From Actinomycetota bacterium (GTDB lineage Bacteria; Actinomycetota; CADDZG01; WHSQ01): a DNA stretch of 10,392 nucleotides. The stretch covers positions 1 through 10,392 of the forward strand of contig JADDQX010000031.1 of NCBI GenBank assembly GCA_016781115.1, in the 5' to 3' direction. Positions 1-6,651 of this stretch are shown here, in pieces (within the stretch, counting starts at the first letter, position 1; each line of letters begins with the position of its first letter). A program made the translations under genes and the position numbers. The notes under the pieces are model-generated. The model saw nothing but the letters and a program-made list of their open reading frames with translations, made no database searches and had not been told where the DNA came from.

Positions 1-192
1 ACCTTCGCCGGGAGCGCCGGACGCGACCGGTGCGGGGGCCGGCGCGCCGCTGGGTCTCGGCGCCCCATTCCCGCCTCCGGAGATCCGGTCGATGATCTCG
101 GCCTTCTTCAATCCCGTCACCTTCATGTCCAGTGACTTGGCGATCTCCTTCAGCTCGGCAACACCCTTCGTCTCGAGAACCGAGCGATCCAT
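1..192 (-). CDS. rho: Transcription termination factor Rho, N-terminal fragment (cut by window edge)
   Basis: Only the first 64 codons are present; the gene runs off the left edge. Residues about 5-37 form a Rho N-terminal (SAP-like) helical domain, with the typical pattern LKEIAKSLDMKVTGLKKAEII. From residue 38 the chain becomes Gly/Pro/Ala-rich, which matches the long low-complexity insert that many actinobacterial Rho proteins carry between this domain and the RNA-binding and ATPase domains. Those later domains lie outside the window, so the assignment rests on the N-terminal domain plus location downstream of the threonine genes. The ATG is preceded by AGGAG about 9 nt upstream, overlapping the transaldolase stop; the gap between the genes is only 12 nt, so rho is probably co-transcribed with the transaldolase operon. 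Other proteins with a Rho_N domain exist, which is the main alternative. Confidence 0.8.
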   Translation of the reverse strand, partial: MDRSVLETKGVAELKEIAKSLDMKVTGLKKAEIIDRISGGGNGAPRPSGAPAPAPVASGAPGEG

Positions 193-204
193 GGCTACCA
201 ACTC

Positions 205-885
205 CTATGCCTCCTGCATCGAGGGAGGAAGCTCGCCCAGGTGGGGCTTCGCCTTCTCCCAGTCTTCTGTGAACCTCTTGAACCCCGAGTCGGTGAGCGG
301 GTGCTTCACCAGAGCCTCGAAAACCTTGAATGGCATCGTCCCGATATCTGCGCCCATCCGGGCCGCCTCAACCACATGCACCGGGTGTCTGAGGCTGGCC
401 GCCAGCACTTGAGTTCCGTATCCCTGGGCGGCGTAGATCTCGCAGATGTCCGACAGCAACCTGAGGCCGTCGGTCGCGACATCGTCAAGCCTACCTACAA
501 ATGGCGAGATTATGTAAGCACCTGCTTCGGCCGCCAGGATCGCCTGCGCCGGAGAGAAGCACAAGGTAACGTTCACCTTGATCCCTTCGTCCGACAACCT
601 ACGGGTCGCGGCCAGGCCGTTCGGGGTCAGAGCGATCTTCACCACCGCGTTGTCCGCGATCTGCGTGATCTCCCGGCCTTGATCCACAAGTGATCCCGTG
701 TCGTCGCCCGAGACCTCGATCGACACGTCGCCTTCGACGATCGAGCAGATCTCCTTCACGAGCGGAAGAAAGCCCTGCTCCGCCTTACCGATCAAAGAGG
801 GGTTGGTAGTGACGCCCTTCAAGACGCCCCAGCGAACGCCCTCTCTGATCTCGTCGAGGTCCGCCGTGTCCAGAAACAGCTTCAT
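205..885 (-). CDS. tal: Transaldolase, small TalC/MipB type
   Basis: This 226-residue protein matches the compact TIM-barrel transaldolase family (about 215-220 residues). It would move a dihydroxyacetone unit between sedoheptulose 7-phosphate and glyceraldehyde 3-phosphate in the cytoplasmic pentose phosphate pathway. Visible motifs are FLDTADL (Asp6), GVTTNPSL (24-31), the Schiff-base lysine Lys83 in VVKIALT, VNVTLCFSPAQA (104-115) and SPFVGRLDD (127-135). Fructose-6-phosphate aldolases of this fold carry Gln and Tyr (E. coli FsaA Gln59 and Tyr131) where this protein has Glu57 and Phe129, which favours transaldolase over aldolase activity. The ATG overlaps the stop of the 2PGK gene as ATGA, with a strong AAGGGAG ribosome site inside the upstream gene, so translation is likely coupled. 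The stop lies 12 nt before rho. Confidence 0.9.
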   Translation of the reverse strand: MKLFLDTADLDEIREGVRWGVLKGVTTNPSLIGKAEQGFLPLVKEICSIVEGDVSIEVSGDDTGSLVDQGREITQIADNAVVKIALTPNGLAATRRLSDEGIKVNVTLCFSPAQAILAAEAGAYIISPFVGRLDDVATDGLRLLSDICEIYAAQGYGTQVLAASLRHPVHVVEAARMGADIGTMPFKVFEALVKHPLTDSGFKRFTEDWEKAKPHLGELPPSMQEA

Positions 886-1931
886 GCGTGTTGCTCCCTT
901 CCTTCGTGAGTAAGACCCGCGCCGTTCTCCGGAGCGGTCTGTTTGGCTTCTTCGCGCTGACGCCCCACCACCTCTACCGCTTGCTCCAGTAGCACCTCGT
1001 CGGTCCCCTGCAGCTCGACGCCCCGTTCGGCGGATTCCAGAGCTCGCGTGATGACGTGGTCGATGACCTCTGTCAGCGTCGCGTCGAGGTCGTAGTGCTC
1101 TATCTGTGGAACGCCTCGCATCGCGGCGGAAGAGATCATGTACTTCTGGATCCGCCTGATCTTCTTGAACGCGTTGAGGTACCTCTCTTGCCCGCGCAGG
1201 TTGCTGTCGCGCCCTCGTCTGTAGAAGTGACTGCGGTGAAGCTCCTCGTCGTCGATCGTCACGAGAAGCGGAACGATGACGGCCTTGTCGCTCTCGATCT
1301 TCTCGAGGAATCCAGGAACCAGATGAGCGCCTTCCAGGATCATGTCGGTGCCCTCGGCTATGGCGCGGTCGATGAGGGCCTGAGCGCCGACCGCGACGGC
1401 CGCCGCTTGTTCGCGGAAACCGATGATCAAGCGGTCGCCCGAGTGAGGGATCGGCTGACGGACCTCATGGTCCGCTTCGAACGACGACGAGTAGAGCGTG
1501 GGGAACATCTCCTTCGTGAACGCGCTTCGCAGCACCTCTCTCACCGCGTCGGTCGACACCACCCGCGTGATGCCGAGACGCGTCGCGAGCTGGGTCGCGA
1601 TCGTCGACTTCCCGACGCCCGTCCCTCCTCCGATCAAGATGATCAGGGGGAGGTCGAGGCGAGCTACGGACTGCCACTTGATGAAGGCCTCGGCGTAACG
1701 GTGTCCGGCTTCACGTCGCAACACCTCGAGGGTGAGCTCGCGCAGTCGCTCCTGTGTGATCACCTCGTGCTCGAGACGACGGAGCTCCTCTTCGACCTTG
1801 TTGGCGACGGCGTAGCACCTCGCCGGTCCCAGCCCGGTCACCATCAACGACGAAGCGGCCAAACCCTTCGAGTAAGGAAGCCCGTACTCCTCTTCCGCGA
1901 TGAAGATGTGCTTGCGGCGAGGCTCCGTCAC
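882..1931 (-). CDS. 2-phosphoglycerate kinase with N-terminal ATP-cone domain
   Basis: Predicted to phosphorylate 2-phosphoglycerate with ATP to 2,3-bisphosphoglycerate, the first step of cyclic 2,3-diphosphoglycerate synthesis known from methanogenic archaea. I chose the GTG at 1931 (349 residues): it forms a GTGA overlap with the upstream cDPGS stop and has GAGG 7 nt upstream. An ATG at 1973 would add 14 Arg/Ala-rich residues and a 46-nt overlap. Residues about 5-90 resemble an ATP-cone regulatory domain (AEEEYGLPYSKGLAASSL). A P-loop GGGTGVGKST follows at 101-110, then STDAVRE (126-132) and the family-typical LEGAHLVPG (199-207). The C-terminal 50 residues (rich in Glu/Gln/Arg, hydrophilic) look like an extension relative to the roughly 300-residue archaeal enzyme. 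The adjacent cDPGS gene strongly supports the assigned substrate. Confidence 0.88.
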   Translation of the reverse strand: MTEPRRKHIFIAEEEYGLPYSKGLAASSLMVTGLGPARCYAVANKVEEELRRLEHEVITQERLRELTLEVLRREAGHRYAEAFIKWQSVARLDLPLIILIGGGTGVGKSTIATQLATRLGITRVVSTDAVREVLRSAFTKEMFPTLYSSSFEADHEVRQPIPHSGDRLIIGFREQAAAVAVGAQALIDRAIAEGTDMILEGAHLVPGFLEKIESDKAVIVPLLVTIDDEELHRSHFYRRGRDSNLRGQERYLNAFKKIRRIQKYMISSAAMRGVPQIEHYDLDATLTEVIDHVITRALESAERGVELQGTDEVLLEQAVEVVGRQREEAKQTAPENGAGLTHEGREQHA

Positions 1932-3286
1932 CGCTGCGCCTCGTGCCGGTCGCGCGCGAGCTCGGCGCCCCACCGGACCAACTCCCCGGCGTCGTCACCG
2001 TCCAGGCCAACAGGCACATTGTCCATGTAGACAACGTCCATGCCGCACCCGAGCGCGCTCCGCGTTGCGACATCTACGGCTGCTGCCTTGATCTCACACA
2101 GAAGGATGTCTGCCTCTTTCCTAGCGTCGGCGATCTCTTGCTCTAGCCGCTTGCGGTCCGAGAGTGAGTGCGTGATCCGAACGACCTCGCACCCGTACTC
2201 GGATTCCAGATGCTTCGTTATGGGCGTCGCTGCCTCCTTGGGAGCGGTCGTCGCCACGAACACCTTCAGTCCATCTACCGGACGCGTGGGCGCGGGGCGG
2301 AAGACCGTTCGAACGACCCTGATCTCGTCCCTGTCGCGGGTGCCGCGGAAGGCTGTGCGGACCTGAGAAGTGATCTGTGAGATCTGGGAGGGAGAACCGA
2401 AAGGTTCCTCACACATAGTAACCACCACGAAATCGGATAGCAAGAGCCGGTACGGCCCGAGGTAGCCGGCGAGGTATTCGATCGGCAGCGCGGCCCCCAC
2501 CACGAGGCCGGTCGCGTCCGCATGAACGGGAGGGATCGCGGACCCCGAGCCCTCCAGGATCATGATGTCGCCCTCGAGGTCGTTCGCTACCTCCACGCCG
2601 CGATCGACGTTCGAGAACTCCACGCCGCCGGCGAGACCTCCGCCGCAACGACGGCATCCAACCGTCTGAACCCTGCCTAGAAGAGCGTCCTCTATGTAAT
2701 CCGAGGCAGCGTGTTTCCCCGCGTCCGCGAGTTCGAGGAGGTCCGACGGCGTCACCTCCAACTCGTCGCCGCGCATCACCTCCGGCTGCGGCGGTCCGCC
2801 GCGCCCCATGGACACGATCACCGGCTTGAGGCCTGCCTCGCTCAAGGTGCGGGCAGTGAACCCGCCGAGCGCGGTCTTGCCGGTTCGCTTGCCGGTTCCG
2901 ATGAGGGCGAGCGTCGGCTTGGTCGCGAGGCGTAGCCGCGGCGGCGGCGTGAAGGTGAAGTCCGCACCCTCGTACCGAACCTCGTGGTGAAGCGTCACCG
3001 CGACCAGCTCGTGGCGCCGGCGGTAGTCCAGAACCGGCTCGTCGGAGAGGTCCAGCACGGCGTCCGGTGCGAGGTCGCGTAGCGCGGCGTCAAGCGTGGC
3101 CCGGGGGTCATCGCCGCTACGCACGGCGACCTCACCGAAGGCGTCCACCCCATCCTTCGGAAGCTTCTCGCGCCCGCCCACCAGCACCGCTCCGATGATG
3201 TCGTGCCCTGTTGCCACCACGTCGTCGAGAGCGCTCTGGACCACCGGCGGGTAGTGCTCGCCGTCGACCAAGACCACGTAGCGCAT
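1928..3286 (-). CDS. Cyclic 2,3-diphosphoglycerate synthetase
   Basis: Predicted ATP-dependent enzyme that cyclises 2,3-bisphosphoglycerate to cyclic 2,3-diphosphoglycerate by forming an intramolecular phosphoanhydride. At 452 residues it is close in length to the Methanothermus fervidus enzyme (about 460). The start MRYVVLVDGEHYPPVV is typical of the family. A P-loop GTGKRTGKTA lies at 130-139, followed by SMGRGGPP (159-166), a CRRCGGGLAG segment with a CxxC pair (Cys211, Cys214), LEGSGSAIPP (244-253) and a C-terminal YMDNVPVG. The nucleotide-binding half resembles dethiobiotin-synthetase-like P-loop ligases. It is the first gene of a minus-strand operon with 2PGK, transaldolase and rho. The ATG has a modest GGGGA site 4 nt upstream. 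The 86-bp divergent gap to the membrane-protein gene should hold its promoter. No frameshift or lost motif is visible. Confidence 0.88.
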   Translation of the reverse strand: MRYVVLVDGEHYPPVVQSALDDVVATGHDIIGAVLVGGREKLPKDGVDAFGEVAVRSGDDPRATLDAALRDLAPDAVLDLSDEPVLDYRRRHELVAVTLHHEVRYEGADFTFTPPPRLRLATKPTLALIGTGKRTGKTALGGFTARTLSEAGLKPVIVSMGRGGPPQPEVMRGDELEVTPSDLLELADAGKHAASDYIEDALLGRVQTVGCRRCGGGLAGGVEFSNVDRGVEVANDLEGDIMILEGSGSAIPPVHADATGLVVGAALPIEYLAGYLGPYRLLLSDFVVVTMCEEPFGSPSQISQITSQVRTAFRGTRDRDEIRVVRTVFRPAPTRPVDGLKVFVATTAPKEAATPITKHLESEYGCEVVRITHSLSDRKRLEQEIADARKEADILLCEIKAAAVDVATRSALGCGMDVVYMDNVPVGLDGDDAGELVRWGAELARDRHEAQR

Positions 3287-3372
3287 GGGATCCCCAGGGG
3301 TGAGGGCGATTAGAGGAAGGAACGACCGGGTAACCCTAAGTGACGAAGCAACTACTCCGGAAGGAGGCGCCT
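3287..3372. promoter_or_regulatory. Divergent intergenic region between cDPGS and the membrane-protein gene
   Basis: The 86 bp must hold promoters in both directions. On the minus strand, TCTAAT (3314-3309) resembles a -10 box about 22 nt before the cDPGS ATG, but no convincing -35 is present at the right distance. A small palindrome GGGTAACCC lies at 3328-3336, roughly in the middle. On the plus strand, the sequence ends in an excellent ribosome site, AAGGAGG at 3361-3367. The promoter call is weak; the ribosome site is firm. Confidence 0.3.
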
Positions 3373-4053
3373 ATGTTCGGCAACAAGTCGGAGAGCGCGC
3401 ACCACACCACCATGGAGCCCCGCGCCCGAGGCGGGATCGCGTTGGGCCCGATCCTGACCGGCGTGGTGGTGGCGTTCGGGTGCATGTTCCTGTTGTCCGC
3501 CATCGTCGCGGGCGTCGTTGCGGCCATGGGTCTCACCGAGGCAAACGTCACCGAAGGTGAAGCCATCGACGCCGGGATAGGAGCGGGCATGGCGCTGGTA
3601 GCGGCGCAGTTCCTCTCGTACCTGTGGGGCGGCTATACGGCCGGTCGGATGGCTCGGGGATCTGGGGTCGGCAACGGACTGCTGGTCCCGCTCACCGCGC
3701 TGATCGTGGCGGCGCTGGTCGGAGCGATAGCCACCGGACTCGGCGCCACCGCGAACCTGAACCTCCCGTTCACCACGAACCAGCTCCCAGTCGAGAACAA
3801 CAACCTCGTCGACTGGGGGATCGGGATAGGGATCGCGTCTCTCGTCGCGATGTTCCTCGGCGGTGCGCTTGGAGGCGGCATGGGGGCCCGCTGGCACAGC
3901 AAGCTCGAAGACTACGCGGTCGAGGAACGGGCGACCCACGAGGTCGACCTGCGCGACGACGATCACACGACCACCACGGGCTCCCACGCCACCCCCGTTG
4001 AGCAGGGAGCGGACCTTCACCCTCAAGAACGCCACACCACCACGGGGCGCTAG
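3373..4053 (+). CDS. Four-helix integral membrane protein of unknown function
   Basis: I do not recognise a named family for this 226-residue protein. It has a short polar N-terminus (1-21) and four hydrophobic, Gly/Ala-rich helices at about 22-53, 66-92, 99-124 and 148-171. The last contains a GxxxG-like run (FLGGALGGGMG). A hydrophilic C-terminal tail of about 55 residues is rich in Asp, Glu, His and Thr (for example DDDHTTTTGSH, and HTTTGR at the end). Small-residue packing suggests tightly packed or oligomeric helices; the His/Asp-rich tail could bind metal, but that is a guess. The ATG at 3373 is chosen over an in-frame GTG at 3340 because AAGGAGG sits 5 nt upstream. It is transcribed divergently from cDPGS and is followed by a strong hairpin, so it is probably monocistronic. 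Confidence 0.8.
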   Translation: MFGNKSESAHHTTMEPRARGGIALGPILTGVVVAFGCMFLLSAIVAGVVAAMGLTEANVTEGEAIDAGIGAGMALVAAQFLSYLWGGYTAGRMARGSGVGNGLLVPLTALIVAALVGAIATGLGATANLNLPFTTNQLPVENNNLVDWGIGIGIASLVAMFLGGALGGGMGARWHSKLEDYAVEERATHEVDLRDDDHTTTTGSHATPVEQGADLHPQERHTTTGR

Positions 4054-4077
4054 CTTCCAGAGGTTCCAAGGCGACCA

Positions 4078-4108
4078 GATCCCGTCCGGGCACCCGGGCG
4101 GGATCTTT
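4078..4108 (+). terminator. Hairpin terminator after the membrane-protein gene
   Basis: Starting 25 nt after the stop codon, a nearly perfect 13-bp stem (4078-4090 with 4093-4105, one G-T wobble) encloses CA and is followed by TTT. The arms read GATCCCGTCCGGG and CCCGGGCGGGATC. The T tract is short, as is usual for high-GC actinobacterial terminators. It would separate the membrane-protein transcript from the downstream cupredoxin gene. The stem has no T-run on the minus strand. Confidence 0.7.
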
Positions 4109-4118
4109 CGCGTCCGCA

Positions 4119-4132
4119 GGAAGGGCCCTTCC
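4119..4132. repeat. Perfect 14-bp palindrome upstream of the cupredoxin gene
   Basis: GGAAGGGCCCTTCC is an exact inverted repeat with no spacer, 20 nt before the cupredoxin ATG and just after the upstream terminator. Its position, between terminator and start codon, is where an operator would lie. It is short and GC-rich, so chance occurrence is possible, and no regulator is encoded next to it. Confidence 0.4.
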
Positions 4133-4152
4133 GAGCGGAGAACCACCCTCGT

Positions 4153-4590
4153 ATGAGGAAGCTGATCGGGATGCTCGTCGCGCTCGCTTTGGTTGCTCCT
4201 ATGACGGGCGCGGACCGGCCCGCCTCGGCTGCCATCGCAGATGCAGAGGTGACGGTGTACGCCGCCGGCGGCACCCAGGTGAGTAACGGTGTCTTCTTCC
4301 CCGGCACCGCGCTCGCGAACGGCGACGACTACGTAGGGGAGCCGCTGATCGTGCCGGAGGGTTCGAACCTTCGCTTCTTCAACCTCGACGTCTCCGCCTT
4401 CGCCGGCGCCCACAAGATCACTTCGTTCAAGCGGGTCAAGAGAGGCGGCAAGAAGGTCCCGCTGTTCGCGTCGAAGCTGGTGGACGGCCCCGGAGAGGAC
4501 CTAGTCGTGACCTCGCACGTGAAGCCGGGGACGTACCCCTACTTCTGCTCCATCCACGACGGGATGTTCGGGCTGATCGAGGTTCAGTAG
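4153..4590 (+). CDS. Secreted amicyanin-like cupredoxin (type 1 copper protein)
   Basis: A 145-residue exported protein. Residues 1-26 are a signal peptide: MRK, a hydrophobic core, then PASA|A as the likely cleavage site. The mature part is a single cupredoxin domain with all four type 1 copper ligands: His87 (AHK), Cys132, His135 and Met138. The spacing C-x2-H-x2-M is that of amicyanin; plastocyanin and pseudoazurin have C-x2-H-x4-M. No lipobox cysteine is visible, so it is probably released or held by interactions rather than lipid-anchored. Likely role is one-electron transfer or copper handling outside the membrane; the partner is not in the window. A GGAG lies 12 nt before the ATG, a rather long spacing. 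It converges on thrB with only 11 nt between stop codons. Confidence 0.85.
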   Translation: MRKLIGMLVALALVAPMTGADRPASAAIADAEVTVYAAGGTQVSNGVFFPGTALANGDDYVGEPLIVPEGSNLRFFNLDVSAFAGAHKITSFKRVKRGGKKVPLFASKLVDGPGEDLVVTSHVKPGTYPYFCSIHDGMFGLIEVQ

Positions 4591-4601
4591 GAGCGCGAGG
4601 T

Positions 4602-5516
4602 CTAGCTTTCGGAGCGGGCGCCTTCGGGCTCCCACTCGCTGACGAAGACCCTCCAACCGCTGTTGCGCTCGCGACAGATCCTCCGAACCTGCTCCGCGCG
4701 CGTGACCGCCTCCGGACGCGGGATCACAAGCACCAGCGACGGCCCCGCCCCCGCCAGCGCAACCGGCAGCCCTGCGTCGCGCAACTCCTGATGGACCGCG
4801 GCCGTCTCCGGCATCAACTTCAACCGGTGGGGCTCGTGCAGGCGGTCGTTCATGGCGTCGCTCAATATGTCTGCGCCGGCACCCGCCGTCATCGCGGCGA
4901 CCAGCAACGCGGCGCGAGACGCGGTGAACTGCGCGTCGGCGAAGCCGACCTTCGCGGGCAGGGCCTTGCGCGCCTCCGTTGTCGAGAACCCTCCGCGCGG
5001 CACGGCAACGATCGGGAGCAGGCGCTCGTTCGGATCGAGCCGGTAATACTTGAGCTCGCCGTCGGCCCTCCCGTGGTAGCAGACGACGAGACCACCCAGC
5101 AGCGCGGGCAAGACGTTGTCGGGGTGGCCCTCGAGCCCACTCGCGAGCTGCACCATCTCGATCTGAGGAACGCTCCTGCCCGTCACCGCGCGCGCCGCGA
5201 ACAGACCCCCGACCACGGCAGCGGCAGAAGACCCCAGGCCCGCAGCAAGCGGTATCCGGTTCTTGATCGTCACGGCGTACCCCGCGGGACGGCGACCGAC
5301 ATGGTCGAAGAACGCGTTCATGGACTGGATGACCAGGTTCGTCTCGTCCGCGGCGAGCGTGGCGGCCCCTTCGCCCTCCACCGCTATCTCGATCGAATCG
5401 CGCCGCGGCTCGATGTCAATCTCGAGATGCATCCGTATGGCGATGCCCAACGAGTCGAAGCCCGGGCCGAGGTTCGCGATCGTCGCAGGCACGAGCACCT
5501 TCACTGCTGCGGGCAT
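4602..5516 (-). CDS. thrB: Homoserine kinase
   Basis: GHMP-superfamily kinase of 304 residues, phosphorylating L-homoserine to O-phospho-L-homoserine with ATP, the penultimate step of threonine synthesis. Motif 1 is ANLGPGFDSLG (14-24), the ATP-binding motif 2 is PLAAGLGSSAAA (89-100), EGHPDN lies at 129-134 and motif 3 is ALAGAGPSLVLV (253-264). Length and motif order are normal. The ATG at 5516 has AGGTGAG directly upstream. It follows thrC after 61 nt, a larger gap than hom-thrC, so there may be some independent control, but no clear terminator or promoter is visible between them. It is the last gene of the threonine operon here; a convergent cupredoxin gene ends 11 nt beyond it. Confidence 0.95.
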   Translation of the reverse strand: MPAAVKVLVPATIANLGPGFDSLGIAIRMHLEIDIEPRRDSIEIAVEGEGAATLAADETNLVIQSMNAFFDHVGRRPAGYAVTIKNRIPLAAGLGSSAAAVVGGLFAARAVTGRSVPQIEMVQLASGLEGHPDNVLPALLGGLVVCYHGRADGELKYYRLDPNERLLPIVAVPRGGFSTTEARKALPAKVGFADAQFTASRAALLVAAMTAGAGADILSDAMNDRLHEPHRLKLMPETAAVHQELRDAGLPVALAGAGPSLVLVIPRPEAVTRAEQVRRICRERNSGWRVFVSEWEPEGARSES

Positions 5517-5577
5517 CTCACCTCGTCTTTCTGACGTGCCGGATGAACAGCCCGGAGGCTATATCCCGGGTCCCGCG

Positions 5578-6651
5578 TCAGGCGAGCTCGAGCTCCTGGA
5601 GGATGGGCCTGACCTCCGCCGGCACCAGTTTCGGGCGAGCCGCTCCCGCGATCGCCCAATCCGGATCCTTCAGACCGTGGCCGGTGAGGACACAGGTGAC
5701 CGTCGCTCCCGGCGGCACGAGCCCTCGCTCCTTTAGTTGGCGGAGCCCGGCCACGCCGGCGGCGGATGCAAGCTCGACGAAGATGCCCTCTGCCGCGAGG
5801 TTCCTGTAGGCCTCGACGATCTCTTTGTCTCGGACCGACCCGATCGCGCCACCGGACGAGTCCGCGGCTTCGCTGGCACCGCTCCACGAGGCCGGGTTCC
5901 CGATCCTGATCGCGGTGGCGACCGTTCGCGGGTCGGACATCGCCTCACCTCGGACGATCGGGTTCGCACCGGCGGCCTGGAACCCGTACATCTTCGGCAG
6001 CGTCCCGGACCAACCGGCTTGTTGTGCTTCGCGGTACCCGCGCCAGTAAGCCGTGATGTTCCCCGCGTTGCCCACGGGCATCACGTGCAGGTCGGGAGCG
6101 CGTCCCAGGTCTTCCACCACCTCGAAGGCGCCGGTTTTCTGTCCCTCGATCCGGTGCGGGTTCACGGAGTTGACGAGCGTTATGGGATACGCCGTCGCCA
6201 TCTCCTTCGTGAGGTTCAGCGCGACGTCGAAGTTCCCGTCGATCTCCAGAACCCGGGCGTCGTGCGCCAGCGCCTGCGATAGCTTGCCCAACGCGACGTT
6301 CCCGCGCGGGATCAGAACCGCGCACACGAGCCCTGCCCTTCCGGCGTAGGCCGCGGCGGAGGCACTCGTGTTCCCGGTGGACGCGCACACGACCGCTCGC
6401 GACCCGTCCTCTAGAGCTTTGGAGATCGCTACCGTCATGCCGCGGTCTTTGAACGAGCCCGTGGGGTTGAGGCCTTCGTATTTCAGCCACACCTCTGCGT
6501 CGACCTCCTCCGACAGCCGCGCCGACCGGATCAGCGGCGTGCCCCCTTCGTGCAGAGTGACGATCGGCGTGCTCTCGCTGACCGGAAGGCGGTCGAAGTA
6601 GCGGCGGATGATCCCGAGACGAGGCGAGTCGGCGGGGATCTCGGTTCTCAT
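5578..6651 (-). CDS. thrC: Threonine synthase
   Basis: PLP-dependent fold-type II enzyme converting O-phosphohomoserine to threonine and phosphate. At 357 residues it is the short bacterial/archaeal form without the long N-terminal extension of the E. coli and yeast type. The PLP lysine is Lys68 in NPTGSFKDRGM (62-72). The substrate-binding loop ASTGNTSASA is at 90-99 and the PLP phosphate-binding glycine loop PVGNAGNI at 192-199. GHGLKDPD near the C-terminus is also typical. The ATG overlaps the hom stop as ATGA, so translation is coupled to hom; an SD-like GAGG lies too close (1 nt) to act normally, which fits dependence on that coupling. Confidence 0.95.
   Translation of the reverse strand: MRTEIPADSPRLGIIRRYFDRLPVSESTPIVTLHEGGTPLIRSARLSEEVDAEVWLKYEGLNPTGSFKDRGMTVAISKALEDGSRAVVCASTGNTSASAAAYAGRAGLVCAVLIPRGNVALGKLSQALAHDARVLEIDGNFDVALNLTKEMATAYPITLVNSVNPHRIEGQKTGAFEVVEDLGRAPDLHVMPVGNAGNITAYWRGYREAQQAGWSGTLPKMYGFQAAGANPIVRGEAMSDPRTVATAIRIGNPASWSGASEAADSSGGAIGSVRDKEIVEAYRNLAAEGIFVELASAAGVAGLRQLKERGLVPPGATVTCVLTGHGLKDPDWAIAGAARPKLVPAEVRPILQELELA

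Noticed and set aside
205..885. Fructose-6-phosphate aldolase (Fsa) identity for the TalC-type gene
   Set aside because: Glu57 and Phe129 occupy the positions where FsaA has Gln and Tyr, as in true transaldolases.
1932..1973. Upstream ATG for 2PGK
   Set aside because: It would add 14 Arg/Ala-rich residues and overlap cDPGS by 46 nt; the GTG at 1931 has a ribosome site and a 4-nt overlap.
1056..2030. Open frame of 324 codons on the plus strand opposite 2PGK
   Set aside because: It lies antisense to the kinase with intact P-loop; its product is Arg/Asp/Leu-rich without motifs.
3352..4413. Long open frame of 353 codons on the minus strand opposite the membrane-protein and cupredoxin genes
   Set aside because: It spans two well-supported plus-strand genes and their terminator, has no recognisable motifs and an Arg/Gly/His-rich composition typical of antisense frames in high-GC DNA.
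4791..5534. Open frame of 247 codons on the plus strand opposite thrB
   Set aside because: Antisense shadow of a clear GHMP kinase; no ribosome site or motifs.
5517..5577. Possible terminator between thrC and thrB (CCCGG...CCGGG)
   Set aside because: Only a 5-bp stem with a 10-nt loop and no T-run; more likely a chance repeat in GC-rich sequence.
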